From positions 8,261 to 72,260 of the forward strand of contig JANMYB010000082.1 of assembly GCA_031381645.1 (NCBI GenBank): DNA of 64,000 nucleotides, written 5' to 3'. The notes under the pieces are model-generated. The model saw only the letters and a program-made list of their open reading frames with translations, was not told the DNA's origin and did not search any database. The translations under genes were made by a program, and so were the position numbers. The DNA comes from Methylotenera_A sp031381645 (GTDB lineage Bacteria > Pseudomonadota > Gammaproteobacteria > Burkholderiales > Methylophilaceae). Below, piece after piece: positions 33,999 to 42,380 of this stretch; positions within the stretch are counted from its first letter, which is position 1, and each line of letters begins with the position of its first letter.

Positions 33999-34832
33999 TT
34001 GAAATTCAGCATCGCCTTACAATACCTAGCCCCCAAGCAAGCATTGACGGAGTTTGCAGGTATGCTTGCAAACAAGCAATATGGAGTAGTCACGTCAATA
34101 GTGATTGGCTGGTTTGTGAGGCGTTACAAAGTGAACATGACAGAAGCCGCCAACCCTGACATTGCCAGCTATGCTAGCTTTAACGAATTTTTCACGCGTC
34201 CGCTAAAAGACAATGCTCGACCACTCACCAAAGCCGATTTTATTTGCCCAGTAGACGGCGCAATTAGCCAGTTTGGTAGCATTGAGCAAGACCAGATTTT
34301 TCAAGCTAAAAATCACAACTACTCAACATTGGCATTGCTTGCAGGACATCATGCATTAGCAGAAAAATTTGAAAATGGCCACTTCGCCTGCTTGTATTTA
34401 AGCCCGAAAGATTATCATCGCATTCACATGCCGTGCGACGGCACACTGAAAAGCATGACTTATGTGCCAGGCGATTTATTCTCGGTGAACCCAACAACCG
34501 CTGCCAATGTGCCAAATTTATTCGCGCGTAACGAGCGCTTGGTGTGCGAATTCACCTCAGAAAAATACGGCACATTCGCTATGGTGCTGGTCGGCGCAAC
34601 TATCGTCGGCAGCATGGCAACTGTCTGGCACGGCGTAGTGAATCCGCCACGAACAGGCAATATCCGCACTTGGGATTATGAAAATAATCTGCTAAAACAA
34701 GGTGATGAGATGGGGCGCTTTTTATTGGGCTCAACGGTGGTGATATGCTTTGAAAAAAACGCCTTACAATTTAATGCCAATTGGCAACCAGCCAAATCCA
34801 TCAAGTTAGGTGAGAGAATGAGCGCTAAATAA
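33999..34832 (+). CDS. psd: Phosphatidylserine decarboxylase proenzyme
   Basis: Converts phosphatidylserine to phosphatidylethanolamine at the inner membrane. The self-cleavage motif LGST near residues 243-246 should yield the pyruvoyl group at the Ser, and PKDYHRIHMPCDG carries the conserved catalytic His region. The conserved N-terminus (ALQYLAPKQALTEFAGMLA) supports a TTG start at 33999, preceded by GGA; later ATG codons would delete it. The 277 residues fit the E. coli-type family. The stop is 9 bp from that of convergent rppH. Confidence 0.95.
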   Translation: MKFSIALQYLAPKQALTEFAGMLANKQYGVVTSIVIGWFVRRYKVNMTEAANPDIASYASFNEFFTRPLKDNARPLTKADFICPVDGAISQFGSIEQDQIFQAKNHNYSTLALLAGHHALAEKFENGHFACLYLSPKDYHRIHMPCDGTLKSMTYVPGDLFSVNPTTAANVPNLFARNERLVCEFTSEKYGTFAMVLVGATIVGSMATVWHGVVNPPRTGNIRTWDYENNLLKQGDEMGRFLLGSTVVICFEKNALQFNANWQPAKSIKLGERMSAK

Positions 34833-34841
34833 CCTGCTTTG

Positions 34842-35342
34842 CTAGTTTTTTTGTAGGCTTGGTTTAATTTTATAATGTAAATGCGTCGACAACTCGTTTA
34901 ACGCCGCTTTATATACATCACGTTTAAACTCGATGACATCTTCCAGCGGCACCCAATAATCGCTCCAGCGCCACGCATCAAATTCTGGGTGTTCACTCGC
35001 GCGTAAGGAAACATCAGTATCGCGTCCCACCATACGCAACAAATACCAAATCTGTTTTTGACCTTTATAACTGCCGCGCCACTCGCGCTTTACCCAGCTG
35101 GTCGGCACCTCGTAACGCAACCAATCACGCGTACGCCCCATAATCTGCACGTGCTCTGGACGCAAGCCGACTTCCTCCATCAGCTCACGATACATGGCCT
35201 GCTCTGGGCTTTCGCCATATTTAATGCCGCCTTGTGGAAACTGCCAAGCGTGCTCTCTAATGCGCTTGCCCCAAAACACCTGATTTTGAGCGTTACACAG
35301 AATAATCCCCACATTCGGGCGAAATCCGTCACGATCTAACAT
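34842..35342 (-). CDS. rppH: RNA pyrophosphohydrolase RppH
   Basis: Removes pyrophosphate from triphosphorylated 5' ends of mRNA, triggering decay. The Nudix box GGIKYGESPEQAMYRELMEE and the N-terminal LDRDGFRPNVGIILCN are diagnostic, as are HAWQFPQ and WYLLRM. The 166 residues match the family. It is divergent from the beta-propeller gene. Confidence 0.97.
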   Translation of the reverse strand: MLDRDGFRPNVGIILCNAQNQVFWGKRIREHAWQFPQGGIKYGESPEQAMYRELMEEVGLRPEHVQIMGRTRDWLRYEVPTSWVKREWRGSYKGQKQIWYLLRMVGRDTDVSLRASEHPEFDAWRWSDYWVPLEDVIEFKRDVYKAALNELSTHLHYKIKPSLQKN

Positions 35343-35443
35343 ACTTGCGACTACCTAAAATATTTAGTGTCATTTTTTCATATTTTCGCCTCGAATGAAA
35401 GTCGTATTTGGGAAAGCACGCAATTAGTTTTAGAATGGATTTT

Positions 35444-36400
35444 ATGAAAACTATCATTTTATTGCTATTTTTGCAGCTGACTGCATGTGCGCAGTCAATC
35501 CATAACAAAACTACCATTGCTTATATTACCAACCAAGGTGATAACACGGTTTCGGTGATTGATATTGCACAAAATAAAGTGGTAAGCACGGTTAAAGTTG
35601 GCAAAGCGCCTGTTGGCGTCGCAGTTTCTGCCAAATTAAAACGCGTATTTATCTCCAACGTAGAAAGCAGTAACATTTCTGTTATCGATACCAACACCAA
35701 TCATGTCATCGAAACTATTGTCCTGCAAGGCTCGCCAGTAGGGATTGCTGGGGCACCTAATAATAAAATTATATACGTCGCAGATTGGTTTAGTGACCGT
35801 ATTATAGCGATTGATACGGCAAATTATGGCCAGCGCCGCGAAGTAATTGTAAACAAAGCACCCGCAGGTTTGGTGGTAAGCCCTGACAGCAAAACCTTGT
35901 ATGTAGCTGCGCGCGATAGTAATGAAATCGCGGTGATAGACACAGATTCTTTCAACATCAGCAAGCGCATTGCCGTTGGCACGCATCCGTTTGGCGTTTC
36001 ATTGAGTGACGATGGAAATTCGCTTTATGTGGTGAATGTGTACGAAAATACTATTTCTGTCATCAACACAAAAACTTGGGCACAAACTAAAATAAAAGTC
36101 GGCGAACACCCGTATTGTGCAGTTGCCAGCCCAGACAATAAAACGCTGTACGTCACCAACACGCAAGATGACACAGTCTCGATAATTGATTTAGCCTCTC
36201 AAAAAACCATCACCACCATAGAAGTTGGCATGACGCCAGAAGGCATTAGCTATGACGCGGCCAGCAAGCTGGTGCTGGTTGCTAGTTGGGGCGAGAATAA
36301 AGTCAGCATTATTGACGCAACGAACAACAAACTTAAAGGCCACATCAAAACAGGCGATAAAAGTCGGGCATTCGGACAATTTATATTGACCGAACAATAA
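35444..36400 (+). CDS. YVTN-repeat beta-propeller lipoprotein
   Basis: A 318-residue probable lipoprotein: MKTIILLLFLQLTAC ends in a lipobox whose Cys would be lipidated. The rest is a seven-bladed-type propeller built from repeats with YITNQGDNTVSVID, VFISNVESSNISVID, LYVAARDSNEIAVID, LYVVNVYENTISVIN, LYVTNTQDDTVSIID and LVASWGENKVSIID. Such proteins often accompany PQQ-dependent alcohol oxidation or c-type cytochrome systems, consistent with the MxaD-like neighbour, but the ligand is unknown. An ATG at 35435 is an alternative start, adding three residues. Confidence 0.9.
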   Translation: MKTIILLLFLQLTACAQSIHNKTTIAYITNQGDNTVSVIDIAQNKVVSTVKVGKAPVGVAVSAKLKRVFISNVESSNISVIDTNTNHVIETIVLQGSPVGIAGAPNNKIIYVADWFSDRIIAIDTANYGQRREVIVNKAPAGLVVSPDSKTLYVAARDSNEIAVIDTDSFNISKRIAVGTHPFGVSLSDDGNSLYVVNVYENTISVINTKTWAQTKIKVGEHPYCAVASPDNKTLYVTNTQDDTVSIIDLASQKTITTIEVGMTPEGISYDAASKLVLVASWGENKVSIIDATNNKLKGHIKTGDKSRAFGQFILTEQ

Positions 36401-36701
36401 AAAGCTCGATTCATCCTGCAATAAATACTTTCCTAGTCTGTCATTCTGAGCATAGCGAAGAATCCAGTTATTTGGCAGCACTGCATGGATTCTTCGCTAT
36501 GCTCAGAATGACGGCTTTCAGTTGCTTTTGTTATAATCAATTCTTTTTAGCTTATGCCATACGAGTTAAAACACCCGTCAACGCCGCGCCACGTCAAGCG
36601 TTACTCAAAGCGTGGGCATATTTGTCCAACTGATTTATAATAACGTGTTGTTTTTATTTTGCTTGGTTTATTTTAAATTTAAGCCCTATTGGAGATATTG
36701 A
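36401..36701. other. Intergenic region with a 27-bp inverted repeat
   Basis: 301 bp between the beta-propeller and MxaD-like genes. The main content is the long inverted repeat at 36440-36512, after which nothing but an AT-rich stretch leads into the GGAGA ribosome site before 36702. No ORF is supported. Confidence 0.7.
36440..36512. repeat. Perfect 27-bp inverted repeat (GTCATTCTGAGCATAGCGAA...)
   Basis: Left arm 36440-36466 and right arm 36486-36512 are perfect complements over 27 bp, with a 19-nt loop. The arm begins GTCATTCTGAGCATAGCGAA and ends AATCCA. It sits 39 bp after the beta-propeller stop, and could form a very stable hairpin in RNA from either strand. Confidence 0.9.
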
Positions 36702-37226
36702 ATGAAAAAGTTTTTAGCTTTAATCGCTTTGGCCATGTTGCCACTCACCACGCTAGCCCACGGTCCTAGCCCACAAAAGGTTGAAAAAACCATCGTGATT
36801 AAAGCCGCGCCAGCCAAGGTTTGGGCGATTGTCAAAGATTTTGGCAACATGCACAGTTGGCACCCAGGCATTGCAAGCACCAAATTAGAGAAAAAAGGCG
36901 ACGAAACTTTTAGAACATTGACACTAAAATCTGGTGGCGATATTTATGAAAAATTGCGTAGTGCCGATGATGCAACCATGAAAATGAAATATGAAATTGT
37001 CAGCGGCGTAGCGCCAGTAGCTGATTACAACGCCTATATGACAGTTGCTACCGGGCCAGGCGCTGGTGAAAGCACCGTCACATGGGTAGGTCGTTTTTAC
37101 CGTACCTACAAGTTAAACCCGCCAATTCCAGCAGGACAAGATGATGAAACTGCCGTGAACTTTATTACTGGCGTATTTGATAGTGGCTTAGCTGGCTTGA
37201 AAAAGGCTGCCGAAAACTCAAAGTAA
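36702..37226 (+). CDS. MxaD-like periplasmic SRPBCC protein
   Basis: A 174-residue exported protein with signal peptide MKKFLALIALAMLPLTTLAHG. The mature part is an SRPBCC/START-like fold (VEKTIVIKAAPAKVWAIVKD, GNMHSWHPGIASTKLE). It strongly resembles MxaD, a periplasmic protein needed for efficient methanol dehydrogenase function in methylotrophs, though no mxa genes are in the window. Its presence beside a YVTN propeller supports a methylotrophic host. Ribosome site GGAGA lies 8-9 nt before the ATG. Confidence 0.85.
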   Translation: MKKFLALIALAMLPLTTLAHGPSPQKVEKTIVIKAAPAKVWAIVKDFGNMHSWHPGIASTKLEKKGDETFRTLTLKSGGDIYEKLRSADDATMKMKYEIVSGVAPVADYNAYMTVATGPGAGESTVTWVGRFYRTYKLNPPIPAGQDDETAVNFITGVFDSGLAGLKKAAENSK

Positions 37227-37441
37227 GTAGCCAGGCAACTGGCGCTACAACTAATAAATCAGCTACTTCAGCCAATAACTTGGCCTACAAAAAACCTTGG
37301 TGGAAGTTTTGGTAAACTAACTGTCATGCTGAACTGGGCTTTGTCACCCTGAACTTGATTCAGGGTCTTGCCTAAGATTCCGTGTCAAGCACGGAACGAC
37401 AAAACTGGGCGAGATTGCGGCTCAGACCGTAAAGGTCTTCA

Positions 37442-37478
37442 CCGTGGAATATATGTCCTAAAGCACATTATTCACACG
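37442..37478 (+). repeat. Second repeat family, copy B (37 bp)
   Basis: CCGTGGAATATATG...ATTCACACG. Matches the reverse complement of 30217-30253 at 34 of 37 positions. Confidence 0.8.
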
Positions 37479-37555
37479 TAAAAGGCCGCAATGACAGCTA
37501 AAGCAAGTGACAGGAATAGTAAGTAAATAGCCAGTTGTGACACTTTTTGTCAGTA

Positions 37556-37582
37556 AAAAGCGGGATAAAACCCGCTTTTTTG
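37556..37582 (+). terminator. Rho-independent terminator far from a gene end
   Basis: AAAAAGCGGG (37556-37565), loop ATAAAA, CCCGCTTTTT (37572-37581) and a T tract. It lies 330 bp after the MxaD-like stop and 226 bp before pilA. It may end a long 3' UTR or an unannotated small RNA. Confidence 0.88.
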
Positions 37583-37692
37583 TTGCCTTAAAAACCTAAC
37601 AAAATCAGCTTTACCTCTTTTAAAATTTATTTTTATTTAAAAACAATGGGTTATGTATTTTTTAGCGATTAATAGGCACTATATACCTCAAG

Positions 37693-37709
37693 TTGGCACA
37701 CCTGTTGCT
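37693..37709 (+). promoter_or_regulatory. Sigma-54 (RpoN) promoter of pilA
   Basis: TTGGCAC-ACCTG-TTGCT matches the -24/-12 consensus (YTGGCACGRNNNTTGCW) with correct spacing between GG and GC. Transcription would start near 37720, leaving a leader of about 88 nt before pilA. Pilin genes are classically RpoN/PilR dependent. Confidence 0.88.
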
Positions 37710-37807
37710 GATACTATTGCAAGCACTGGTATAAATGATTACTCGGTGTTGAAAGCGGTTAATTAGTTATACTAAATTTATATTTTACAAAACAAAAGGA
37801 AATTAAA

Positions 37808-38251
37808 ATGAAATTATTTCAAAAAGGCTTTACCTTAATCGAGCTGATGATCGTGGTTGCAATTATCGGTATTTTGGCTGCCATTGCCATTCCACAATAT
37901 AGTAATTACATTTCTCGCACCAAAGCCGCTTCTTCAATGGCAGAGATAGGCTCTGTTAAGACAGCTATCGCCTTGTGCGTACAAGAAGTAGGTGGACTTG
38001 CTGCTTGCGATACTGGCTCTAATGGCGTATTAACACCTACGGCCTCAGCCAATATTTTAACTCCTAGTGCAGTTGTAGATGGCGTGATTTCTGCTACAAG
38101 TGCTGCTCAAGTTACACCTGGTACTAACACAGCGTTCACTTTAACACCATCTACTCCTACTGCAACTGACACTTCACTGACTTGGTCTTTAAGTGGTGGT
38201 GCATTGTGCTCTCCTACTCGTGGTATCAAAGGTGCACTTGGTTGCCCATAA
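37808..38251 (+). CDS. pilA: Type IV pilin (major pilin candidate)
   Basis: A 147-residue type IVa prepilin. The leader MKLFQKG is cleaved before Phe, and mature residue 5 is Glu (FTLIELMIVVAIIGILAAIA), so PilD processing and N-methylation are expected. Four cysteines at 57, 67, 134 and 146 can form two disulfides; the C-terminal pair bounds a 12-residue D-loop (CSPTRGIKGALGC). The Ser/Thr-rich segment (TPSTPTATDTS) is a candidate for O-glycosylation, fitting the PglL-like gene downstream. AAAGGAAATTAAA precedes the ATG. Confidence 0.96.
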   Translation: MKLFQKGFTLIELMIVVAIIGILAAIAIPQYSNYISRTKAASSMAEIGSVKTAIALCVQEVGGLAACDTGSNGVLTPTASANILTPSAVVDGVISATSAAQVTPGTNTAFTLTPSTPTATDTSLTWSLSGGALCSPTRGIKGALGCP

Positions 38252-38275
38252 ATCACTAGTAACTTAGTGCAAAGG

Positions 38276-38302
38276 AATCCCCTTGAAAAAGGGGATTTTT
38301 TT
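38276..38302 (+). terminator. Rho-independent terminator after pilA
   Basis: AATCCCC (38276-38282), loop, GGGGATT (38291-38297) and a run of T residues. It separates pilA from the TfpZ-like gene and may allow high pilin expression with partial read-through. Confidence 0.9.
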
Positions 38303-38347
38303 TTGTTAAAATTCTTTAATCACACAACAACGCAGGAAACTAATTAA

Positions 38348-39115
38348 ATGTCTAGATTCAAAGCGGCAAGCTTACATTTTCTTATCAGCTTGACTGTAGT
38401 TGTCACCATTATTATTTTAATGCTCACTTTGTGGTACCCCGACTCATATTTCAAATTAATGGGTGGTAAGGCCTTGATTTATCTCATTTCAGGTGTAGAT
38501 ATTATTTTAGGGCCTTTGCTGACCTTAGCGGTATTTAAAGTTGATAAAAAAGGTTTGAAGTTTGATTTAGTATGTATCGCGATATTGCAACTGGCTGCAA
38601 TGAGTTATGGCTTATATGTGATGTTTGAAGCGCGCCCTATATTTACCGTGTTTAATAAAGATGCGTTTTACGTAGCCTCAGTGGTGGATATTGTACCTAG
38701 CGAGCTTGCGAAAGGTAAAAAAACGGAGTGGCGCACTGCATCAATCACTGGTCCAAGACTGGTTGCGGCATCGGTAATTGCACCAAAAAACAATCCTGAA
38801 AAAATACTTTATGAATCAGAATCGCAAATGGGTATTGCTCAACAGTATCCACGATTTTATGATCATTATGCAAGTCACATACATGACGTGGTGAAAGCGG
38901 GGAAACCCCTAGTTGAGCTTGCTACCGCCAACACAGAAAACAATAGAGTTATTAGTAAGTTTTTAAGTAAATTAGGCAGACCAATTACGGATTTCTTGTT
39001 TTTACCAATTTACTCAGTTACTGGTGAGATGTCAGCAATTGTAGATGCTAAGACTGGTGACTTTATTCAGATAATTGATGCAATACCGAACACAGTGCCA
39101 GCAAAAATTAAATAG
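38348..39115 (+). CDS. TfpX/TfpZ-family type IV pilin accessory protein
   Basis: A 255-residue protein with three predicted membrane helices in the first 95 residues (LHFLISLTVVVTIIILMLTL, YLISGVDIILGPLLTLAVF, LQLAAMSYGLYVMFEARP) and a soluble C-terminal part. It resembles the TfpX/TfpZ accessory proteins encoded beside pilA in Pseudomonas and other bacteria, which aid assembly of their cognate pilin. Placement next to pilA supports that. Confidence 0.85.
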   Translation: MSRFKAASLHFLISLTVVVTIIILMLTLWYPDSYFKLMGGKALIYLISGVDIILGPLLTLAVFKVDKKGLKFDLVCIAILQLAAMSYGLYVMFEARPIFTVFNKDAFYVASVVDIVPSELAKGKKTEWRTASITGPRLVAASVIAPKNNPEKILYESESQMGIAQQYPRFYDHYASHIHDVVKAGKPLVELATANTENNRVISKFLSKLGRPITDFLFLPIYSVTGEMSAIVDAKTGDFIQIIDAIPNTVPAKIK

Positions 39116-39131
39116 GCTTACACTATACGAG

Positions 39132-41144
39132 TTATTGTGGTGGTTGAATCTGTTCTGCAATCGCTTTTAACCCTGCATCGATATCTTCATAAAAATTAGG
39201 TGGCAAAATATGTGGCTTGCCTGTTTCAGAGTCTGATTTCACCGTCCCCAATTTTTGTTCTAACTCATCCATCTCTGTAATTATTTTAGGTGCGGCAAAT
39301 TGGCGTAAGGTTTCAACAGCAATTAACTGTTGATCTTTGCGCGTGCGAATGTGATTTGCTGCATATTGTAGTACATGCATTGCCTCAATTTTATTGCTTC
39401 GTGCGACGTGCAAACGGGCAAGCATGATCATGCTTTTGGCATGATATGGGTCAGTCTTTAGGTTACCAATAAGTATCTGATGCGCTTTAGCATATGCAAC
39501 GCTATCGCCTAACAGAGCGTGATGCTCCATTAGCATTTCAGCCTCGCGCACGCCCATAGCTGGATTATTTGCAGACATTGAGCGCACTGAGTCAAATCGT
39601 TCTATTGTCTCGGCGAGAAGATGACGTTTAAACTCTTCCGTTATCTCATTATTGTTAATGTTATCCGCTAAATATTGTTCCGCAATTTGCAGCATTGCTT
39701 GTTGAGAAATATATTCTTTAGGATAAATTGCAGTAATAAAGCTGGCCACATTATAAGCGCCTACTTTTGGGGCAACCAAGTTAATTGCTTTTAACCCAGG
39801 TTGCGAGCCAGTTAAGCAGGCTTGCGCAATAAGATGCATGACAAAAGGCAAACTAAGCAGAAAAATAATAAAGCCAACAAATAACTTTTTAACAGATGGT
39901 CGAACTTGTCCAAAGTTAGGAATTTTATGGGCTTTTGGCGTATCGATTAATTGTGCGACCCGAGCAAGATAAAGGCCTGCAATAATACTCATAAAGGCAA
40001 ACGCAAAAATAAAATTGACGCTTGCCTGAATAAATATAGCTAATACGCCAAGTAGTAATGCAGTACTTTCAAAGCCCACATTTTCAGCCGCACGCCTAAA
40101 ACTCTTTCTTAACTGCAACAGTAAACCTAACCCTAAGCTGAGTAGAATTAATAGCGCTGGAATGCCGCCCTCGGCAGCAAATTCTAAATAATCATTATGC
40201 GCTGTAACGCCAGAAGTGGTGTTTTCTAGCGGCGAACGATACATAGGATAATAGCCTGCAAAAGTGCCCCACCCTGTACCAATTATAGGGTGATCCATCG
40301 CCATCTTTGCGGTGGATTGCCACATCATTAGCCGTGCATTGGTTGAAGCGTCTTTTGACAATTGCCCAGCTTGGGTTGATAGTCCGATTTCAAAAGTACG
40401 ATCTGCCACGCTACTTTTCAAAAATGTTGCACTACAAAAATATGCCAGTATCGCAATTAATAGGGTTGTTACAATTAGTTGTTTAGATTTGCTATGACGA
40501 TAGCCAGCCCATAAAATAATAGGCATCAATAGCAACCAAGCACCAATGCCGCCGCGTGATGACGTAGCAAATAAAGCGGTGCTCATGATAAACAACCCAG
40601 CGCCAAGCAGTAACGACAGATTGAGATTTGGTTTGGATTTACTAACTAAAAACAAATAGGCAGCTGGAAACCATAGTAAATTCATCAATGCCGCAAATGC
40701 ATTGCGATCTATCAATGGTCCTACCGCATAACCATATCCTACGTTATTCTTAACTTGCCAGATTGCCCACAACGCCAAACCTACGGCAGCTATAAAAAGC
40801 ACCACTCGCAATCTTTTCCACACCTCAGAGTAAGTCAGCATATTGCTTGCCATTAAATACAGCACAGGCAGGCCTGCTGAAACCCCTAATGACATCATAC
40901 TGGTGTTTGGTACCGTGCTAGTAAGTGCAACCACAAACAACCAAGCCACGTAAACCAGCATAAGCTTTGATAACGCGTATTCCTGCCATGTCTGGCGAAC
41001 AACTATCGCCCTGCAGCCCACTGCCACCGCAATAATCAGCAATACTCCAGTTAAGGCGCTACCGATATACCAGAACCCTGAAAGAATTAAACCTAGAAGA
41101 AAAAATAATTGAATTGAGATAAAAAGTTTTGTGTTATTCAGCAT
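39132..41144 (-). CDS. PglL-like protein O-oligosaccharyltransferase (Wzy/WaaL family)
   Basis: A 670-residue multi-pass membrane protein with about eleven helices and a Wzy_C domain. The hallmark periplasmic loop TSGVTAHNDYLEFAAEGG contains the catalytic His of O-antigen ligase/PglL enzymes. The last 200 residues form a soluble TPR-like tail. It faces pilA-tfpZ on the opposite strand, fitting a pilin O-glycosyltransferase; WaaL-type O-antigen ligase is an alternative. Upstream of it on the same strand is the cyclic-nucleotide module, 120 bp away. Confidence 0.85.
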   Translation of the reverse strand: MLNNTKLFISIQLFFLLGLILSGFWYIGSALTGVLLIIAVAVGCRAIVVRQTWQEYALSKLMLVYVAWLFVVALTSTVPNTSMMSLGVSAGLPVLYLMASNMLTYSEVWKRLRVVLFIAAVGLALWAIWQVKNNVGYGYAVGPLIDRNAFAALMNLLWFPAAYLFLVSKSKPNLNLSLLLGAGLFIMSTALFATSSRGGIGAWLLLMPIILWAGYRHSKSKQLIVTTLLIAILAYFCSATFLKSSVADRTFEIGLSTQAGQLSKDASTNARLMMWQSTAKMAMDHPIIGTGWGTFAGYYPMYRSPLENTTSGVTAHNDYLEFAAEGGIPALLILLSLGLGLLLQLRKSFRRAAENVGFESTALLLGVLAIFIQASVNFIFAFAFMSIIAGLYLARVAQLIDTPKAHKIPNFGQVRPSVKKLFVGFIIFLLSLPFVMHLIAQACLTGSQPGLKAINLVAPKVGAYNVASFITAIYPKEYISQQAMLQIAEQYLADNINNNEITEEFKRHLLAETIERFDSVRSMSANNPAMGVREAEMLMEHHALLGDSVAYAKAHQILIGNLKTDPYHAKSMIMLARLHVARSNKIEAMHVLQYAANHIRTRKDQQLIAVETLRQFAAPKIITEMDELEQKLGTVKSDSETGKPHILPPNFYEDIDAGLKAIAEQIQPPQ

Positions 41145-41264
41145 GTTTAACCAATGAATGAGTGATGAGATACTAAACGTACCAAGTTTGCCACAAAAGC
41201 TTTTGTAGCAAAAGCTATCATAATTCCATAATTAGAAATTAAGCCACTCTTTTCAACTCACTTT

Positions 41265-42347
41265 TTAGCTGGTAGAGCGTGTTCCACCCTCTAATACCAT
41301 CGCCTTTATACCAAACTGCGCCAAGATAAACGCGGCAGCGCTGCTGCGGCGACCTGTTTGGCAATATACGATGTATTCTTTAGCATTGTCGATCTGGCTA
41401 ATATAGCTGCGTAGCTCGTGCAATGGCGCGTTCATTGCACCTTCGATATGGTGGTAAGCGTATTCCGAGGCAAAGCGCACATCCAGCCACTCCGCGCCTT
41501 GCGCCACTTTGGCATTTGCATTTGCACGGTTAATTGTGCTCACAATCGGTGCTTTAAGTAGCTCTACAAAATCTTGCTTCTTTAAACGCAATAATTGACC
41601 ATCAGTTTTCATCGTTACTGTCGCATTACGTTTATTGTCTGAGGCCAAGGCTTCTTCACCAAAACCCGCGCCGTTAGAAATTTCTGCCAGCACAATTGGC
41701 CCGATTTTAGGATCTTTAATGCGCGTGACAGCCGCTGTACCTTCTTGAATTAAATAATAATAATCGCCCTCTTGCCCCTGCGTAATAATGGCTTGATTGG
41801 CTTCAACAGTCATGGGTGTCATACGCGCAAACATGGCTTCGATATTAGCTGCAGGTAATTTTGCAAATACGCCGTTCTGTAATTTAAACGAGTTGAAACT
41901 TGCTTCGTCAAGCTTCCAATCTTGCTTAACGTCCTGCGCGTTCACTGATTTTTGCGTTTGCGCAGGCGGATAACCTGAAAGCTGATCCCAAGTGAGCATA
42001 ATATCCAGCAGATCTAAATCGATGCGCACCACTTCGATTGTGGTAAGCGCGATGGTATCTTTTATGCTCAACCGCCCAGTATCTACGGGGTGCTTGGCAG
42101 CATCTGTGCCTGCTCGCAAAATAACTTTGTTGCCATTTAGGTAACGCATGCCTAAATCGCCACTCACCAAATATAACGCTTGCGTACTATTTGAACTGAT
42201 ACGCGTGGGGTCTAAATGTTTGCTAACGATTTCCACAAAACACACCGCTGCAAGTTCTTCTAAGCGATTGGCCGAAAGTCGCGCAACGGGCTCGAATCGC
42301 GCCAATGTGGATTTGGAAATTAGTATCGGTTTACCGTTTTCAGTCAT
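41265..42347 (-). CDS. Cyclic nucleotide-binding protein fused to a rhodanese domain
   Basis: A 360-residue soluble protein. Residues about 1-120 form a first CNB-like barrel (weak), and 160-270 a clear cNMP-binding domain whose phosphate-binding cassette reads GFGEEALASDNKRNATV with the Glu and Arg contacts. Residues about 275-360 are a rhodanese domain with the active-site loop YCQTGRRS. It is likely a cNMP-responsive sulfurtransferase or redox effector. It is third in a gene row after a cyclase and a metallo-beta-lactamase-fold protein. Confidence 0.88.
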   Translation of the reverse strand: MTENGKPILISKSTLARFEPVARLSANRLEELAAVCFVEIVSKHLDPTRISSNSTQALYLVSGDLGMRYLNGNKVILRAGTDAAKHPVDTGRLSIKDTIALTTIEVVRIDLDLLDIMLTWDQLSGYPPAQTQKSVNAQDVKQDWKLDEASFNSFKLQNGVFAKLPAANIEAMFARMTPMTVEANQAIITQGQEGDYYYLIQEGTAAVTRIKDPKIGPIVLAEISNGAGFGEEALASDNKRNATVTMKTDGQLLRLKKQDFVELLKAPIVSTINRANANAKVAQGAEWLDVRFASEYAYHHIEGAMNAPLHELRSYISQIDNAKEYIVYCQTGRRSSAAAFILAQFGIKAMVLEGGTRSTS

Positions 42348-42380
42348 ATTAATGTTCGCTCATAGATTAATTGTTATTTT

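Larger units (their letters stand above)
37227..37807. other. Repeat-rich intergenic region upstream of pilA
   Basis: A 581-bp gap with no supported ORF. It contains two short palindromes, CCCTGAA/TTCAGGG (37347-37365) and TTCCGTG/CACGGAA (37378-37396), the second-family repeat (37442-37478), a free-standing terminator (37556-37582) and the pilA sigma-54 promoter (37693-37709). Confidence 0.75.
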
